Below are positions 1 to 10,260 of a DNA stretch of 64,000 nucleotides, one piece after another. This DNA comes from Nilaparvata lugens (lineage: Eukaryota; Arthropoda; Insecta; Hemiptera; Delphacidae): positions 6,553,162-6,617,161 of the forward strand of contig NC_052518.1 in assembly GCF_014356525.2 (NCBI RefSeq), given 5' to 3'. The notes below the pieces were generated by a model, which was not told the origin of the DNA, ran no database searches, and saw nothing but the letters and a program-made list of their open reading frames with translations. The first letter of the stretch is position 1, and every line of letters begins with the position of its first letter. The position numbers were made by a program, and so were the translations under genes.

Positions 1-957
1 GGTTAGAAATGTCAAATAATTCATGATGGTGTAAAGCAGGGCTGCATTCTGTCACTTAACCTATTTGTTATTGTGCTAGACATGGTTATGAAAACATCAC
101 TGAACAGAAGGAGAAGAGGTATTCAATGGGTATTCTGCAAAACAGACTTGAAGACTTGCATTTTGCAGATGACCTTTGTCTTCTGGCACAAAGACACAGT
201 GACATGAGAGAAAAGCTGCTGGCACTGAGTGAGATTGCTAAAAATGTAGGCCTGAAGATTAATGAGGCAAAAATGAAAGAGATGGTAGTCAATGTTCATT
301 GAGGGGAAAGTTTTGAAATAAATGGGATGAGAATAGAGAGGGTAGACTCATTTTTTGTTTATTTGGGCAGCATGGTAAATCCTGAGGGAGGTGCCGAGGA
401 TGATGTCAAAAACTCGCATCAGAAAGGCAAATGGGGTCTTTTCACAGCTGTATACAGTATGGAGGAACAATAAAATATCGAAACAGACGAAGATACGAAT
501 TTTCAACTCAAATGTAAAATCTGTCCTCCTCTACGGTTGTGAGACATGGAAGGTAACAGCTGAAATCCGTAAAAGACTCCAAGTCTTCATCGATCGGTGC
601 CTGCGAAAGATTGAGTGCGTGTGGTGGCCAGATATGATTTCAAATGAAGAGCTCTGGCACAATACAGGACAGATGCCCATAGACATTGAGATCAGGAAGA
701 CGAAATGAAGGTGGATAGGCCATACTTTGAGGAAAAGAGATGGAGCAATAGAAAAGGATGCTTTGCAGTGGAATCCTCAGGGGAGAAGAAAAAAGGGAAG
801 GCCAAGGATTTCATGGAGGCAAACAGTGAATAAAGAGCTTGGCAAGGTGGGAAAGACATGGCGAGAGGTGAGAAGGATGGCAGATGATAGAGAGGGATGG
901 CGGCTATTTGTGGATGCCCTATGCTTCAACTGGAGTTACAGGAATTAAGTAGTAAGT
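1..957 (+). pseudogene. RTE-like non-LTR retrotransposon, 3' fragment (reverse transcriptase C-terminal part)
   Basis: The 3' third of a non-LTR retrotransposon polyprotein; its 5' part lies outside the window. The plus strand encodes the RT core motif FADDLCLLA (about 165-195), then the post-RT region with YGCETWK, the GRRKKGRPRISW stretch and the end NWSYRN before a stop near 948. The same family lies on the minus strand at 34880-37745, which allows comparison. This copy is dead: there is a stop at about 299-301 where the other copy has a glycine codon, an extra A near 405-410 shifts the frame, and a tryptophan codon near 706 has become TGA. The 3' end is a short AAGTA-type tail (945-957), usual for this class. 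Calling it RTE-like rests on motif resemblance only. Confidence 0.85.
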
Positions 958-2570
958 AAAACTATTATAAAGATTTTATTCATGAAAAAGTGTATAGGCT
1001 ACTTATTCAACTCCAATTTCTGTACTGTCATTTCATAACAATGAAATATTACAGAAGAGCTGAAATTTAAGTGATGTTCATTTTCATTACGAAATTTAAT
1101 AACATAAACTGGAAACCAATCTTAGACGAATAATACTTATATCAAGTATTCCGAACAAACAAAATTCCTGCAAAATCAAAATGTACTTTAATTTTAGACA
1201 AAATCCTTGAAAATTTGGCCATGCATTATATTAAAATAAGTTCATAGAAATGTTGATCCTCATCAAAATTCAAAACTCTTTCATTTACAGTTCTATGCTT
1301 CCTTACAATTAATGGATAATTTGGTCACCTATAAGGAATTGTTGCTAATGTATGCGATTGTGGTCCTGCCGATTCATTTCTATCAATATTTGGTGAGTAG
1401 CCATATTATAATAATATTTTCATTGAAATAAAATAATTCTATGATTTTTGAAACTTATTACCGGTACTCTACAAATTGCTAATATAATTATTATATTATT
1501 TAAAATATTGCAACGTAATGGTGTTGTAGCAGCTATACCTATATCTTCCAAAGCATCATGTTGCTGACCAATTGTCGATAATACATCGACAATAATGTTT
1601 TCTACATTGTTTGCAAAAGTCTAATTATGTTTTATCCATTTTGTTATTCAGAGCTAGCTGATAGGATATAGGAACTATATAAAACTGTTTCAATAATCAC
1701 AACTACACACCAAAATGTAGTCTAATTTTCCCTACAAAATATACCGTATAACAAATTTAAACGGTATTTAGTCGGGTGAATTATATGATTATCATCAGTA
1801 TTATGCATATATTATAGTGTTGATTTATTAACCTCTATTTGTTGCATTGTTGAATTCTGGCAATAAAGAATTGAATTGAATTGAATTATAAAGTATTTGT
1901 TTGGGCTATCATAGTTTTGTTTGCTTCCATGTATTCATAGATAAATAAATAATAAATTAGTCTTGTTCGGCCTCATTGCCGGCGCAGAAAATGTTCTTTG
2001 CCAGTATTGTAATAATTGATAATACTTTTTTTATTAATTTGTAATTACCTTACTTTTTGGCAAATAAATGAACTTTAATTTGAAATTTTATTACATAAAT
2101 CTAAAATGAAATTAATTTAACTATGAATTTAAAGAAATATGAATTCAGGGTAACTTCGAAAATAATAATTTATTTATCTATTGGAAAGAGCAAACAGTAC
2201 AATATAGTCAGAAAATGAAAAACAGGCTATAGCCCAGAACTTCTTCTATTTCTTAATTTAGTCTTAATTCGTCCAAATGTAGGTTATGCCTTTATTAATT
2301 TTCACACCGAATAATAATTATTATAATAAATATAGTTAATAAGAATCATTCACTTAAAGTGGAGTATTCATTTCCCCTGAGTCCAAAAACATGGTTTTTT
2401 GGGTATTGGTCTGTGTGTATGTGTGTATGTCTGTGAACACGATATCTCCATTCCTAATTAACCGATTGACTTGAAATGTTAAACTTAAGGTCCTTATACG
2501 ACGAGGATCTGACAACAAGAAATTCAATAAAATTCAACTGAATTTCATTGGAAAAAATGGTGGATAATTA
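958..2570. other. AT-rich intergenic DNA, no gene seen
   Basis: No supportable ORF. At 1868-1888 the sequence GAATTGAATTGAATTGAATTA follows an AATAAA, which looks like the simple-repeat 3' tail of a CR1-group non-LTR element, but no coding part is recognisable upstream. A GTGTGTATGTGTGTATGT tract sits near 2412-2430. Confidence 0.5.
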
Positions 2571-2580
2571 CTAAAAAACC

Positions 2581-3050
2581 ATGTTTATCACGTTTTTCTC
2601 GAAAACGGCTCCAACGATTTTCTTCAAATTTATACCATGAATAGCTATTTATAAGCTCTATCAATTGACATGAGTCTCATTTCTGGGAAAATTTCAGGAG
2701 CTCCGTAATATTCTTGAGAAAAATGGCGAATAATGACTAAAAAACCATGTTTTTCACGGTTTTCTCAAAAACGGCTCTAACGATTTTCTTCAAATTTATA
2801 CCATGGATAGCTATTCATAAGCCCTATCAACTGACATGAGTCTCATTTCTGGGAAAATTGCAGGAGCTCCTTAATATTTTTGAGAAAAATGGCAAATAAT
2901 CACCAAAAAACCATGTTTTTCACGATTTTCTCAAAAATGACTCGACCGATTTTTTTCAAATTCATACCCTGTATAGCTATTTACTAGCTCTATCAACTGG
3001 CATGAGTCTTTTTCCTGGTAAACTAATGGGGGGTCCACCCCATCCTTGAA
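2581..3050. repeat. 166-bp tandem repeat, about 2.8 copies
   Basis: Three consecutive units start with ATGTTT(A/T)TCACG at 2581, 2747 and 2913, exactly 166 bp apart. Each continues with the TTTTCTC-AAAA-CGGCTC-AACGATTTTCTTCAAATTTATACC theme, then GACATGAGTCTC(A/T)TT. The third unit is more diverged and fades out near 3050. No ORF crosses the array. This kind of sentence-like repeat is common inside dispersed insect repeats; its class is unknown to me. Confidence 0.9.
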
Positions 3051-4335
3051 AAATGGACTTTGTAACCTCCTTCTCGTGCATGAGGTAGGTAGGTAGGTAG
3101 AGCAGTTTAAAAAAGAACACATAGTCGAGATATTTCATCTGTAGAACAGCTGTTTTGACGACTTAAAAAAAATCATCGAATTTCACAATTTACACAATGA
3201 AAAAGTACTCTGAAAACAATTATATATACACATATACAGTGGTCTGATCGTAGTTGCAAAGATGTTGCCGCCAATCGTCATTATGTTATTCCCCTAAATT
3301 ATTCTCGTTTAAGAATGTTTAAGAATGAGGCTCACAGTTTAATGAGCAAGGAAAGTTGTGTGAGTGTACCACACCAGATTTTTTTGGACTGAGATTGAAC
3401 TCTAATTCATAAAAGAGGAATACAACACTGATTTTCTTATATATTTATGTTAATATATAAAAATTCAGGAGAGGAACAGTTTTGGAAGAACTTATTGTTC
3501 TTTCCTGATTAATTTATTATTCATACCTCTACCAATAGATAAATGGATAGAATGGTGTTATACGACATCACCCTAATTCTATTCTATTCATTAGAACATT
3601 TCTTAGTTAATTTTTTTCTATACAATATGTAATATCATACACGGTTGATATCAACAAAACATTAGACCTACTTCACTATTCCAGCAGTAATAGATAAGAG
3701 GGACAGTCTTGGGCATTAGCCCAAGTACAATGATTGTATATTTCCTTCAGATTTCTTTTTTTCTTTAATTGCATTTGAAATTGAATAAAATGTGATTGAT
3801 GAAGAAATGTGTGTACTGTTTGCAGCCATTTGCGGATCCGATTTCTTCAAACCCGAAATACATTCGCCAGCAAATGCAAGATGGCTATTTTATCGTTATA
3901 CATATCATGCACATTTATGCTACCCTGTTATTTTGGGAAATTGTTATACGTCTTTGGGAATCCAGGTAACTTATTCAATCAAAGTTCTTCCTTATTCTAC
4001 AAAACAAACATACGACAGTTATTCATATCAAATATTGAAGTTTATGTGACATAATTCCAAGACAATGTAGAAACATGTTGCAATAGGTCTACATATGTGA
4101 AATAATGTAGAAGTGAAGTAATGTCAACACTTGACATGTTGCATGCCACTTGAGCCTTGCTCAATAATGTGTGGCTTTACGCAACTAAATTGTAATAATA
4201 ATAATGTAATTAGAAATTTCAAAAACGATAATAATAAAATGAACGGTAGAGAGTAATTATCAACTACAACAATAGATACGGTAATTAATGTTTTCATCAT
4301 AAATGCAGTATTGGGTTATTTGTTATTGAAAAAAA
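3051..4335. other. Intergenic, no gene seen
   Basis: AT-rich DNA with a short GTAG microsatellite at about 3083-3101. Overlapping short ORFs near 3792-4054 have no recognisable domain and no supporting signals. Confidence 0.5.
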
Positions 4336-4453
4336 ATTAATAACAACAATATAAAACTTGTATACTACCCTTTATTATTAGAAACTTTAAGTTAAAATTT
4401 TAAAGTTTTTAATAATAAAGGGTACTACAAGTTTCATATTGTTTTTATTAATT
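4336..4453. repeat. Inverted repeat of Penelope-like terminal type
   Basis: Two arms of about 54 bp face each other. The left arm reads inward through ACTTGTA-TACTACCCTTTATTATTAGAAACTTTAA, and the right arm is its complement through TTAATAATAAAGGGTACTAC, continuing to the same outer TTATTAATT. The GGGTACTACAAGTTT...ATATTGTTTTTATTAATT end recurs at 14500-14535 and, diverged, at 34490-34730. A Penelope-like endonuclease fragment lies 400 bp away, so I infer these are Penelope-like element ends. Confidence 0.7.
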
Positions 4454-4689
4454 GGTTCAAAAGTAGCCCATATAAGTAATTTTTTTTATTGAAAATATGA
4501 ATTTAAAATCATTCACGCCATAACATACTATAATATTGCATTATTATTATATTATTTACTATTATAAATATGAACACAATATTTTGTTATTAAAATACCA
4601 ATCATTCATGTGCAGACTGCAGTCATTTATTTGAAAAAGTAAATGATTTATTTATTGTTTTACAGACGGCGTTAGTTTCGAGGTCTGTG

Positions 4690-4857
4690 AGGAGGGGAAG
4701 AAGGAGGGAGTAGAGAAAGAGAAGGAGGAGGACCAGAAGAAAAATTAGATAAAGTTCATATCGTTCACTTGTTTAATGTATTTTGTATTAAGTTCATATC
4801 TCGTTCATTTGTTTAATGTATTATTCAGTTCATATCGTTCACTTGCTCTATGTATTA
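4690..4857. repeat. Purine-rich tract followed by 37-bp tandem repeat
   Basis: 4690-4745 is almost pure A/G on the plus strand. It is followed by three copies of a unit starting AGTTCATATC(TC)GTTCA at 4753, 4791 and 4827 (spacing 38 and 36 bp), each containing TTTAATGTATT or a variant. Confidence 0.8.
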
Positions 4858-5055
4858 TGATGAGTTTATTGGCATTAATATTTAAATAGGTCTTCCCATT
4901 TTCATCCAAATGGGTTGCAAAAGATGATTCTGTTGTTTCTAAAGCCTGGATGTGATCTGTAAATCTTTGTTTGAAGGATTGGCCACGCCGTCCTATGTAA
5001 AATTTGTTACAATATGATAATTTTATTTTGCATACTCATCCAGGCTCCAAGGAGG
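4858..5055 (-). pseudogene. Penelope-like element, GIY-YIG endonuclease fragment
   Basis: Minus-strand translation of about 4858-5055 gives a segment with YCNKFYIGRRGQSFKQRF, TDHIQALETTESSFATHL and DENGKTYLNINANKL. The FYIG core, the basic GRRGQSFKQRF helix and the following H-x(n)-S-x-FA-x-HL pattern are the hallmark of the GIY-YIG nuclease at the C-terminus of Penelope-like retroelement proteins. An in-frame stop lies just upstream, where the usual valine-tyrosine-x-I/C strand should be, and no RT domain is seen further upstream on this strand. It is a short dead fragment. This region was too short or broken to show as an ORF. Confidence 0.85.
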
Positions 5056-6907
5056 CTATATAAATAAAATTATATAATATATATTTATTTGTGTTCTGAT
5101 TCCTAGGTATAAGTATCTTGTTTCTTGATTAATTTTTACATTTCAGTATATAATTTATTATCGATCATTTTTCATTAATAATGATGAAAACTTTGATGTA
5201 TTACAGTATAGCCCATTCCACACGTTAAATAATATCATTTCAGTATGGTAAATAATTTTTTATATTCTCTTTTATTGAACTCTTTTCGTTAGTATTGATC
5301 AATACCTAGTTGTATTACGGTACATTAGTTCAATTCCTTTCATGATCTGTTTTTATTCATATTGGAAGGAAGCAAATCCTCATTAGAGGCTGATTATATT
5401 GTAATATAATTGAAATTATAATTAATTAAAGACTGAAAATTGTGATTTTCGAAATACATTCCTTCCAAATAAAATGATTTTAGTCATGATATCTACCCTT
5501 TTCCAGTTCATTTGAAAAGAATTTCATTCCTGAAAAAGTGAAATCATGCTCTCAATTATAAATGTTTGATTTTGAATGTGGAAAGGTCTGCACAGAACAT
5601 ATTCAATGGGATTAATTCTTATTATTTAAAATAATACATGATTCGAATCGAGTAAATTGAGAAAATAAATTTAACAGTATTTTATACTTATTTCAACAAA
5701 TCAATCGATGTATGGCATGTCTTCAATAATACACAGAAAAGAGCAGTTATATAACAGATACTTGGATAAACAACCTTACCGCATCCTTATTTGTTATTAG
5801 TCTATTTTCTTAGCTACTGAATTAGTAGATTTGGAGCCACTATTTTCTCTACAAGAAAACTTGATTGAACTCAGTAAAGCCTGATTGAACTTTTCAAGAG
5901 AAATAGTTTATCAAAAATTTAGTAAAAAATTCAGAAAGATCAATTACTTTATACCCTGTATCATATCCAATTCCAGCTTCCATGCAATGTGATCAAGATA
6001 AAAGAGTTACCAAGTTATAATAATAGATAAATTTGATGACAGATACATTTTCAGCTAGTTATCCAGCCTCGGGCGGCTTACTATAGTACTGAATTATATT
6101 GATTATTCTTTGAAAAACAGTACAGTAAGCTACATACACATATTACAACTGTAAAATAAAAATTCTTCTTGAGGGTTCCAAACAAATCTTGGAGGGAAGG
6201 GTCTCAAAAGTCAAAGACGATAGTGGTTAACATGATTCTGCTGGAATTGGAGGAGGGTGTTGGTCATTGGGCTTTTCATCCCCTGATGTATTTTTATATT
6301 ATTATCTATTGAGTTTGTATCTTGTTTGATCATTTTTTTCTCCTAGTTCTCAGTAGGCCCAATCGCTTTTTTGAGATGTTGACTGGTAATAATATTGTAA
6401 TAATATTATAATTATATAGTTTAATAGGTACCAGGAAAATGTTTTCACCATTTAAAAAAATATTGGATAATAGAACAATATTAAGATAAAAAAGGATCAA
6501 TAATGAATATTGTTTATTCTGTTCATTTCGCTTGAAGGCTTCACACACAAGCTGGCTATTGCCCTCCTCCCTTCGACGCCTATATGTTAATGAAGGTTGA
6601 AGGGGAGCAGCTATTCTACTAAGGGAGAACTGGATGCACGTGCGTATCTAATATGTGGGATTGGGATCATCCTGGTGGCTAGCTCAACCAACTACTACTC
6701 AGTTGGTAGAACGTACTGCCTACAGAGTGCAGTATCTGTTGTACAGCCATGCAGAGAGAAATGTTACCTATCTAAAGCCCTACAAACGTTTCCGACGGAA
6801 AGAAATTATGAGAAATTGCATTTGATCAAATGCTAATGAGAAAATAATCATTATTGAACGAAAATCCCAAGCTAAATGCTGTAAAATAACCCGAAGACTT
6901 CTTCCAT
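5056..6907. other. AT-rich intergenic DNA, no gene seen
   Basis: No conserved coding motif, repeat array or RNA gene recognised. Short ORFs at 6330-6548 and 6597-6836 have no domain signature and no supporting context. Confidence 0.5.
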
Positions 6908-7078
6908 TGCAAATATTGACAACAGGGTGAACAGCTCATGACATTCTATAAGAGCTACTATCCAGAAATTATTTGCCAGTCCGGGAATCGAACCCTAAAT
7001 TGCTAGTCAGGTGTGTTCACCCTCACTAACAATCTCTGGATAGCAGCGCTCATTTCAATGAATATCTGTTCTTCTGGG
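6908..7078 (-). repeat. tRNA-derived SINE-like repeat (diverged)
   Basis: The minus strand contains GGGTTCGATTCCCGG (about 6989-7005), a good RNA polymerase III B-box/T-arm, embedded in a sequence that does not fold into a full tRNA. The neighbouring sequence GCAAATATTGACAACAGGGT at 6910-6930 recurs at about 14156-14175, followed there by a related stretch (AAATTATTTG-CAG-CCGGGAAT), so this is a dispersed family. GCTACTATCCAGA and TCTGGATAGCAGCGC form an internal inverted pair. Confidence 0.6.
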
Positions 7079-8095
7079 CACAAAATGAATATTGTTGGTT
7101 CTCATGGGAGTGAAAACACATAATTTGCAGTTTGTCAATGCCCCTTGCCTCATTGTGGCTCTAACACTCTAACTTTCCAGTTTTTTTCATAGGCTCAAAG
7201 TCAGATCATTTTTTTGGGAAACAAGCCCGAATTAAATTTTCTCATCGGTTTTATTATATTGGGACGCTGAATTCGAATAATATGAAATTCGCTGACACGC
7301 CAGTGAGCGGCTTCACCCTTCTTAAAAACACCCAAATTTTGTAACTTTTTTCAGTGTTTATATTTTATTGACAGTCTTGAATAAAAGGGACTTGCACACC
7401 ATTCAAAGAAATAAGAGTAGAATAGTAGATAAGCATACTAGCTTGGAATTCACTAATATACAATTGCAGACTATATTTTTATCAAAACATTTAATTGTTA
7501 GAAAAAATAATTGCATAGCTTGTTTGTACGCTGCTAGTTCACGGTTGGTTTACTAATTCATAGATCGGAAAATCCTACGAAATCATACAAAAATAAAAAG
7601 TTTAGAAGTGTATGATAATTATTATGTAATATAATAATGATCTTAGTTTCAAATAAGCTATACTACCATTAATTTAACTCATAACAAAAGATTATAATCG
7701 ATTATCAAATTTGAATGTTGGCGGGTCGCCGAATTTCTGATCTACCTACCTCAAATATTAGTCTTCTCCAGAACAGAAATAACGTGTAATTCTTCCTTTC
7801 TGTAGATATTTTTGACCAATATTATGTATTGCCAAATAAATATATTTCCAAATCACAACATAGCAGCACAATAAATGAAGAAATGTTTTTTTTTTATTTA
7901 GCACTCAATAGGTGGCAACTTTTTTGGCTTATTATCGTAGCTGAATTGGCGGTATTTAGAACTAAAACACATTAAAATCTCACACATTGTTATTGTAACT
8001 TGTCAGTTTGAGGTTTGTTTTTTCTCATAAGAGAACGAAATAACAATTTGTCATGAATGATGCATTTCAGAGAGATGCAATGAGAAAAATTGAGA
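7079..8095. other. Intergenic, no gene seen
   Basis: No supportable gene. ORF 7368-7556 has no recognisable domain. Confidence 0.45.
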
Positions 8096-8099
8096 ATGT

Positions 8100-8310
8100 T
8101 GGCCGGTGCAGAACGGCAACTTCGCCGCCTTTGTATCCCTTCTCTGCTGCGCATGTACCTCCCAAGTTAGAAGTTATTTTGTAAAGAGTATAGATATGCG
8201 TAGGTGTTGAACACTCACTAGACCTAGACTACAGAACGCTGGCTGCAATAGCATGGCAACATCGCTGCCGCTGTATCCCTACTTTTCTCTGCTCCGCATA
8301 TCCCTGCAAG
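8100..8310. repeat. Two diverged copies of a GC-richer unit
   Basis: The segment with GGCAACTTCGCCGCCTTTGTATCC (8113-8137) is repeated in diverged form as GGCAACATCGCTGCCGCTGTATCC (8255-8279). Each copy continues with TTCTCTGCT(G/C)CGCAT and ends in CAAGTAG or CAAGTTAG. No coding potential seen. Confidence 0.6.
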
Positions 8311-8469
8311 TAGATTTTAAGGAAGTCGTTTCAATTCGACAAAAGTTTGGACTATGCCGCTACTGAATAGTGCAATATAGTATAGCCCTGCATAGGTCAC
8401 ATAGATCACCTTTGTGACATTTCCCTCACAAAATCTCAACACTCGGCAGTTGAATCAAGAGAAGATTAA

Positions 8470-8821
8470 GGGCTGGCTTCCGAGCTCGGGATTAAGGTAA
8501 TTCTAGACATTAAACAGCTGGAGTCAGAAAATTGGCTTTTCAAAACGGGGTGTCACCCTAAGTAGTTGCAGCAAAATAAATCTTTATTTTTTCATTTCTA
8601 TAATTGGAAACGTTTTTCCTTGACGAAATGAATTATTTCTAAATAATTTAATATAGTTGAAACATTACACTACCTATTTTCTCTTGTGTTCAATTTTCTA
8701 GTTTTTTGAAATTTAATTTAAACGTGGACTGCGACTACACCCCGTTTCGGAAAGCCAATTTTCTGACTCCAGCTGTTTATAGTCTAGAACTTAGCTAAAT
8801 CTCGAGCTCGGAAACCGGCCC
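8470..8821. mobile_element. MITE / foldback element with about 90-bp terminal inverted repeats
   Basis: The left end GGGCTGGCTTCCGAGCTCGG and the inverted right end GGGCCGGTTTCCGAGCTCGA match. The match continues through CAGCTGGAGTCAGAAAATTGGCTTT and CGGGGTGT for roughly 90 bp on each side. The about 170-bp centre is AT-rich and noncoding. A target duplication is not clear. Confidence 0.85.
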
Positions 8822-9163
8822 CAAGACTTTTTATTGTGTGTGATGCGATCTTTATGTGAGGTGTGACCACATATTATGCCAGCATATAATTTGAGAAATC
8901 TGGTGTGGCACACTCATACTTGCCATGATTATATTTTTCTCAAACTGCAATAATAGATAGCTTATTCATTGAAGGCTTTACCCTCATTGAATACCCTGAA
9001 GGGTTTCAGCACGAAAGTCTCCCTCTCCTAAATTTTGAAAAAGAATACTTTAAATTCTTGTTATAAATAATATTAGTAACTAGCTGGCCCGGCGAACTTC
9101 CACCAAATAGTTAATGCATCTTATGACTAACTTTAGCTGGATGCACACCTGAGGAGGCGCGAT

Positions 9164-9939
9164 CAGTGGCGGTTCTAGGCCTAGGCTGAGTAGGCCGCCT
9201 ACCCAGTTTTTATGAGATTTTTTAAAAATTTTTCATGTAAACCTAAAAATGTTAAATAGAAAAATAAATTTTGGAAGTATATTTAAATGTTTATAGTCAT
9301 GAGTTATATTTTAGATGATTCAACAGAAAATTGTTTTTATTCTATTCTATTACTATGCCACATTTGCAGTGCGTGAACGCAGGGCTTTCTATGCTTAAAA
9401 CGGGGAAAACATACCTCAGGTCTACAATGACAACACAGCGTCTAACTAATCTTTCAATTTTATCTATTGAACGAGAGGAAAGTGAAAGGCTGATTAAGAA
9501 CCCTGAAAAAATCTTAGAGGCGTTCAGCAATGTTGGGCAAAGAAGACTACAGTTGTAAATATAAAATGTATTACTCTATGTTCTAAATAATGTTAAAGTG
9601 TAATAAACCGTTGATTTCATGAATACTAAAATGTGTATTTATTTCAGAAATTTCCTTCGATATTCCAAATAAACAGCCTATCAAATTGAAATATTATTTG
9701 AAAGAATGATTAAAACAGCAAAATTATGGTTGGCCTTTTAGCAAAATAGTGTCGAATTGAACAATTAAATATGAGTATTAACAATTTTTATATTTATTAA
9801 TACATCTTCATTTAATACCTATATGCTTTGACGTCTTTTTAACATGAATTACTTAAGTAGCCCTACCCTAGGTCTATGAATAGACCTACAGTATGATAAG
9901 TTTTGCCTACCCAGTTTTTTATGTCTAGAACCGCCACTG
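9164..9939 (+). mobile_element. Internally deleted hAT DNA transposon with 8-bp target duplication
   Basis: Terminal inverted repeats CAGTGGCGGTTCTAG / CTAGAACCGCCACTG bound a 776-bp element. A perfect 8-bp duplication GGCGCGAT flanks it (9156-9163 and 9940-9947). The CAGTGGCG start and 8-bp duplication are diagnostic of the hAT superfamily. Subterminal copies of GCCTACCCAGTTTTT occur at both ends in direct orientation. It keeps only the C-terminal part of the transposase, so it is non-autonomous. Confidence 0.93.
9398..9558 (+). pseudogene. hAT transposase C-terminal remnant
   Basis: The plus-strand frame here encodes YLRSTMTTQRLTNLSILSI followed by a short acidic/basic tail ending at a TAA at 9556-9558. 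This matches the end of the hAT C-terminal dimerisation region, where an R-S-x-M-x-x-x-R-L-x-x-L-x-x-L-x-I-E pattern is typical. The reading frame opens at 9331 with an ATG, but the first 22 residues do not look like transposase. Catalytic residues are missing. Its position inside the hAT inverted repeats agrees with this identity. Confidence 0.8.
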
Positions 9940-10260
9940 GGCGCGATGCGACATTTTGCATCTAGGTGCTTCTTGCTATTGGTTTGAATGGAAGAACTCA
10001 CACACACTGAATCGGGCATTGCATGGAACGGTGTGATAAGGCAATCTCCATAAGATAACCAAGCCGCGCCTCCTCAGGTGTGCTTAACCTTAGCTTAATG
10101 TGATGTACTATATTTTTATGAAAATTATCCACCAATTAGTATTTATATCTCAATATGGACTTCCTATGTGCTTAGTTAGTTGTGCAGCAGTTTGTATTTT
10201 TAGATATAGATGAATGCAGCTTGCTGGGAAATTGAATGGTATATCTCCTTCCTGCTGATT

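Larger units (their letters stand above)
9143..10083. mobile_element. MITE with 19-bp terminal inverted repeats, split by a hAT element
   Basis: Left end GCACACCTGAGGAGGCGCG and right end, inverted, is identical over 19 bp (10065-10083). Removing the inserted hAT element and one target copy leaves a MITE of about 157 bp. A target duplication for the MITE itself is not evident. Confidence 0.8.

Noticed and set aside
2400..3130. CRISPR-like array
   Set aside because: The units are contiguous 166-bp tandem copies without spacers, in a eukaryotic genome.
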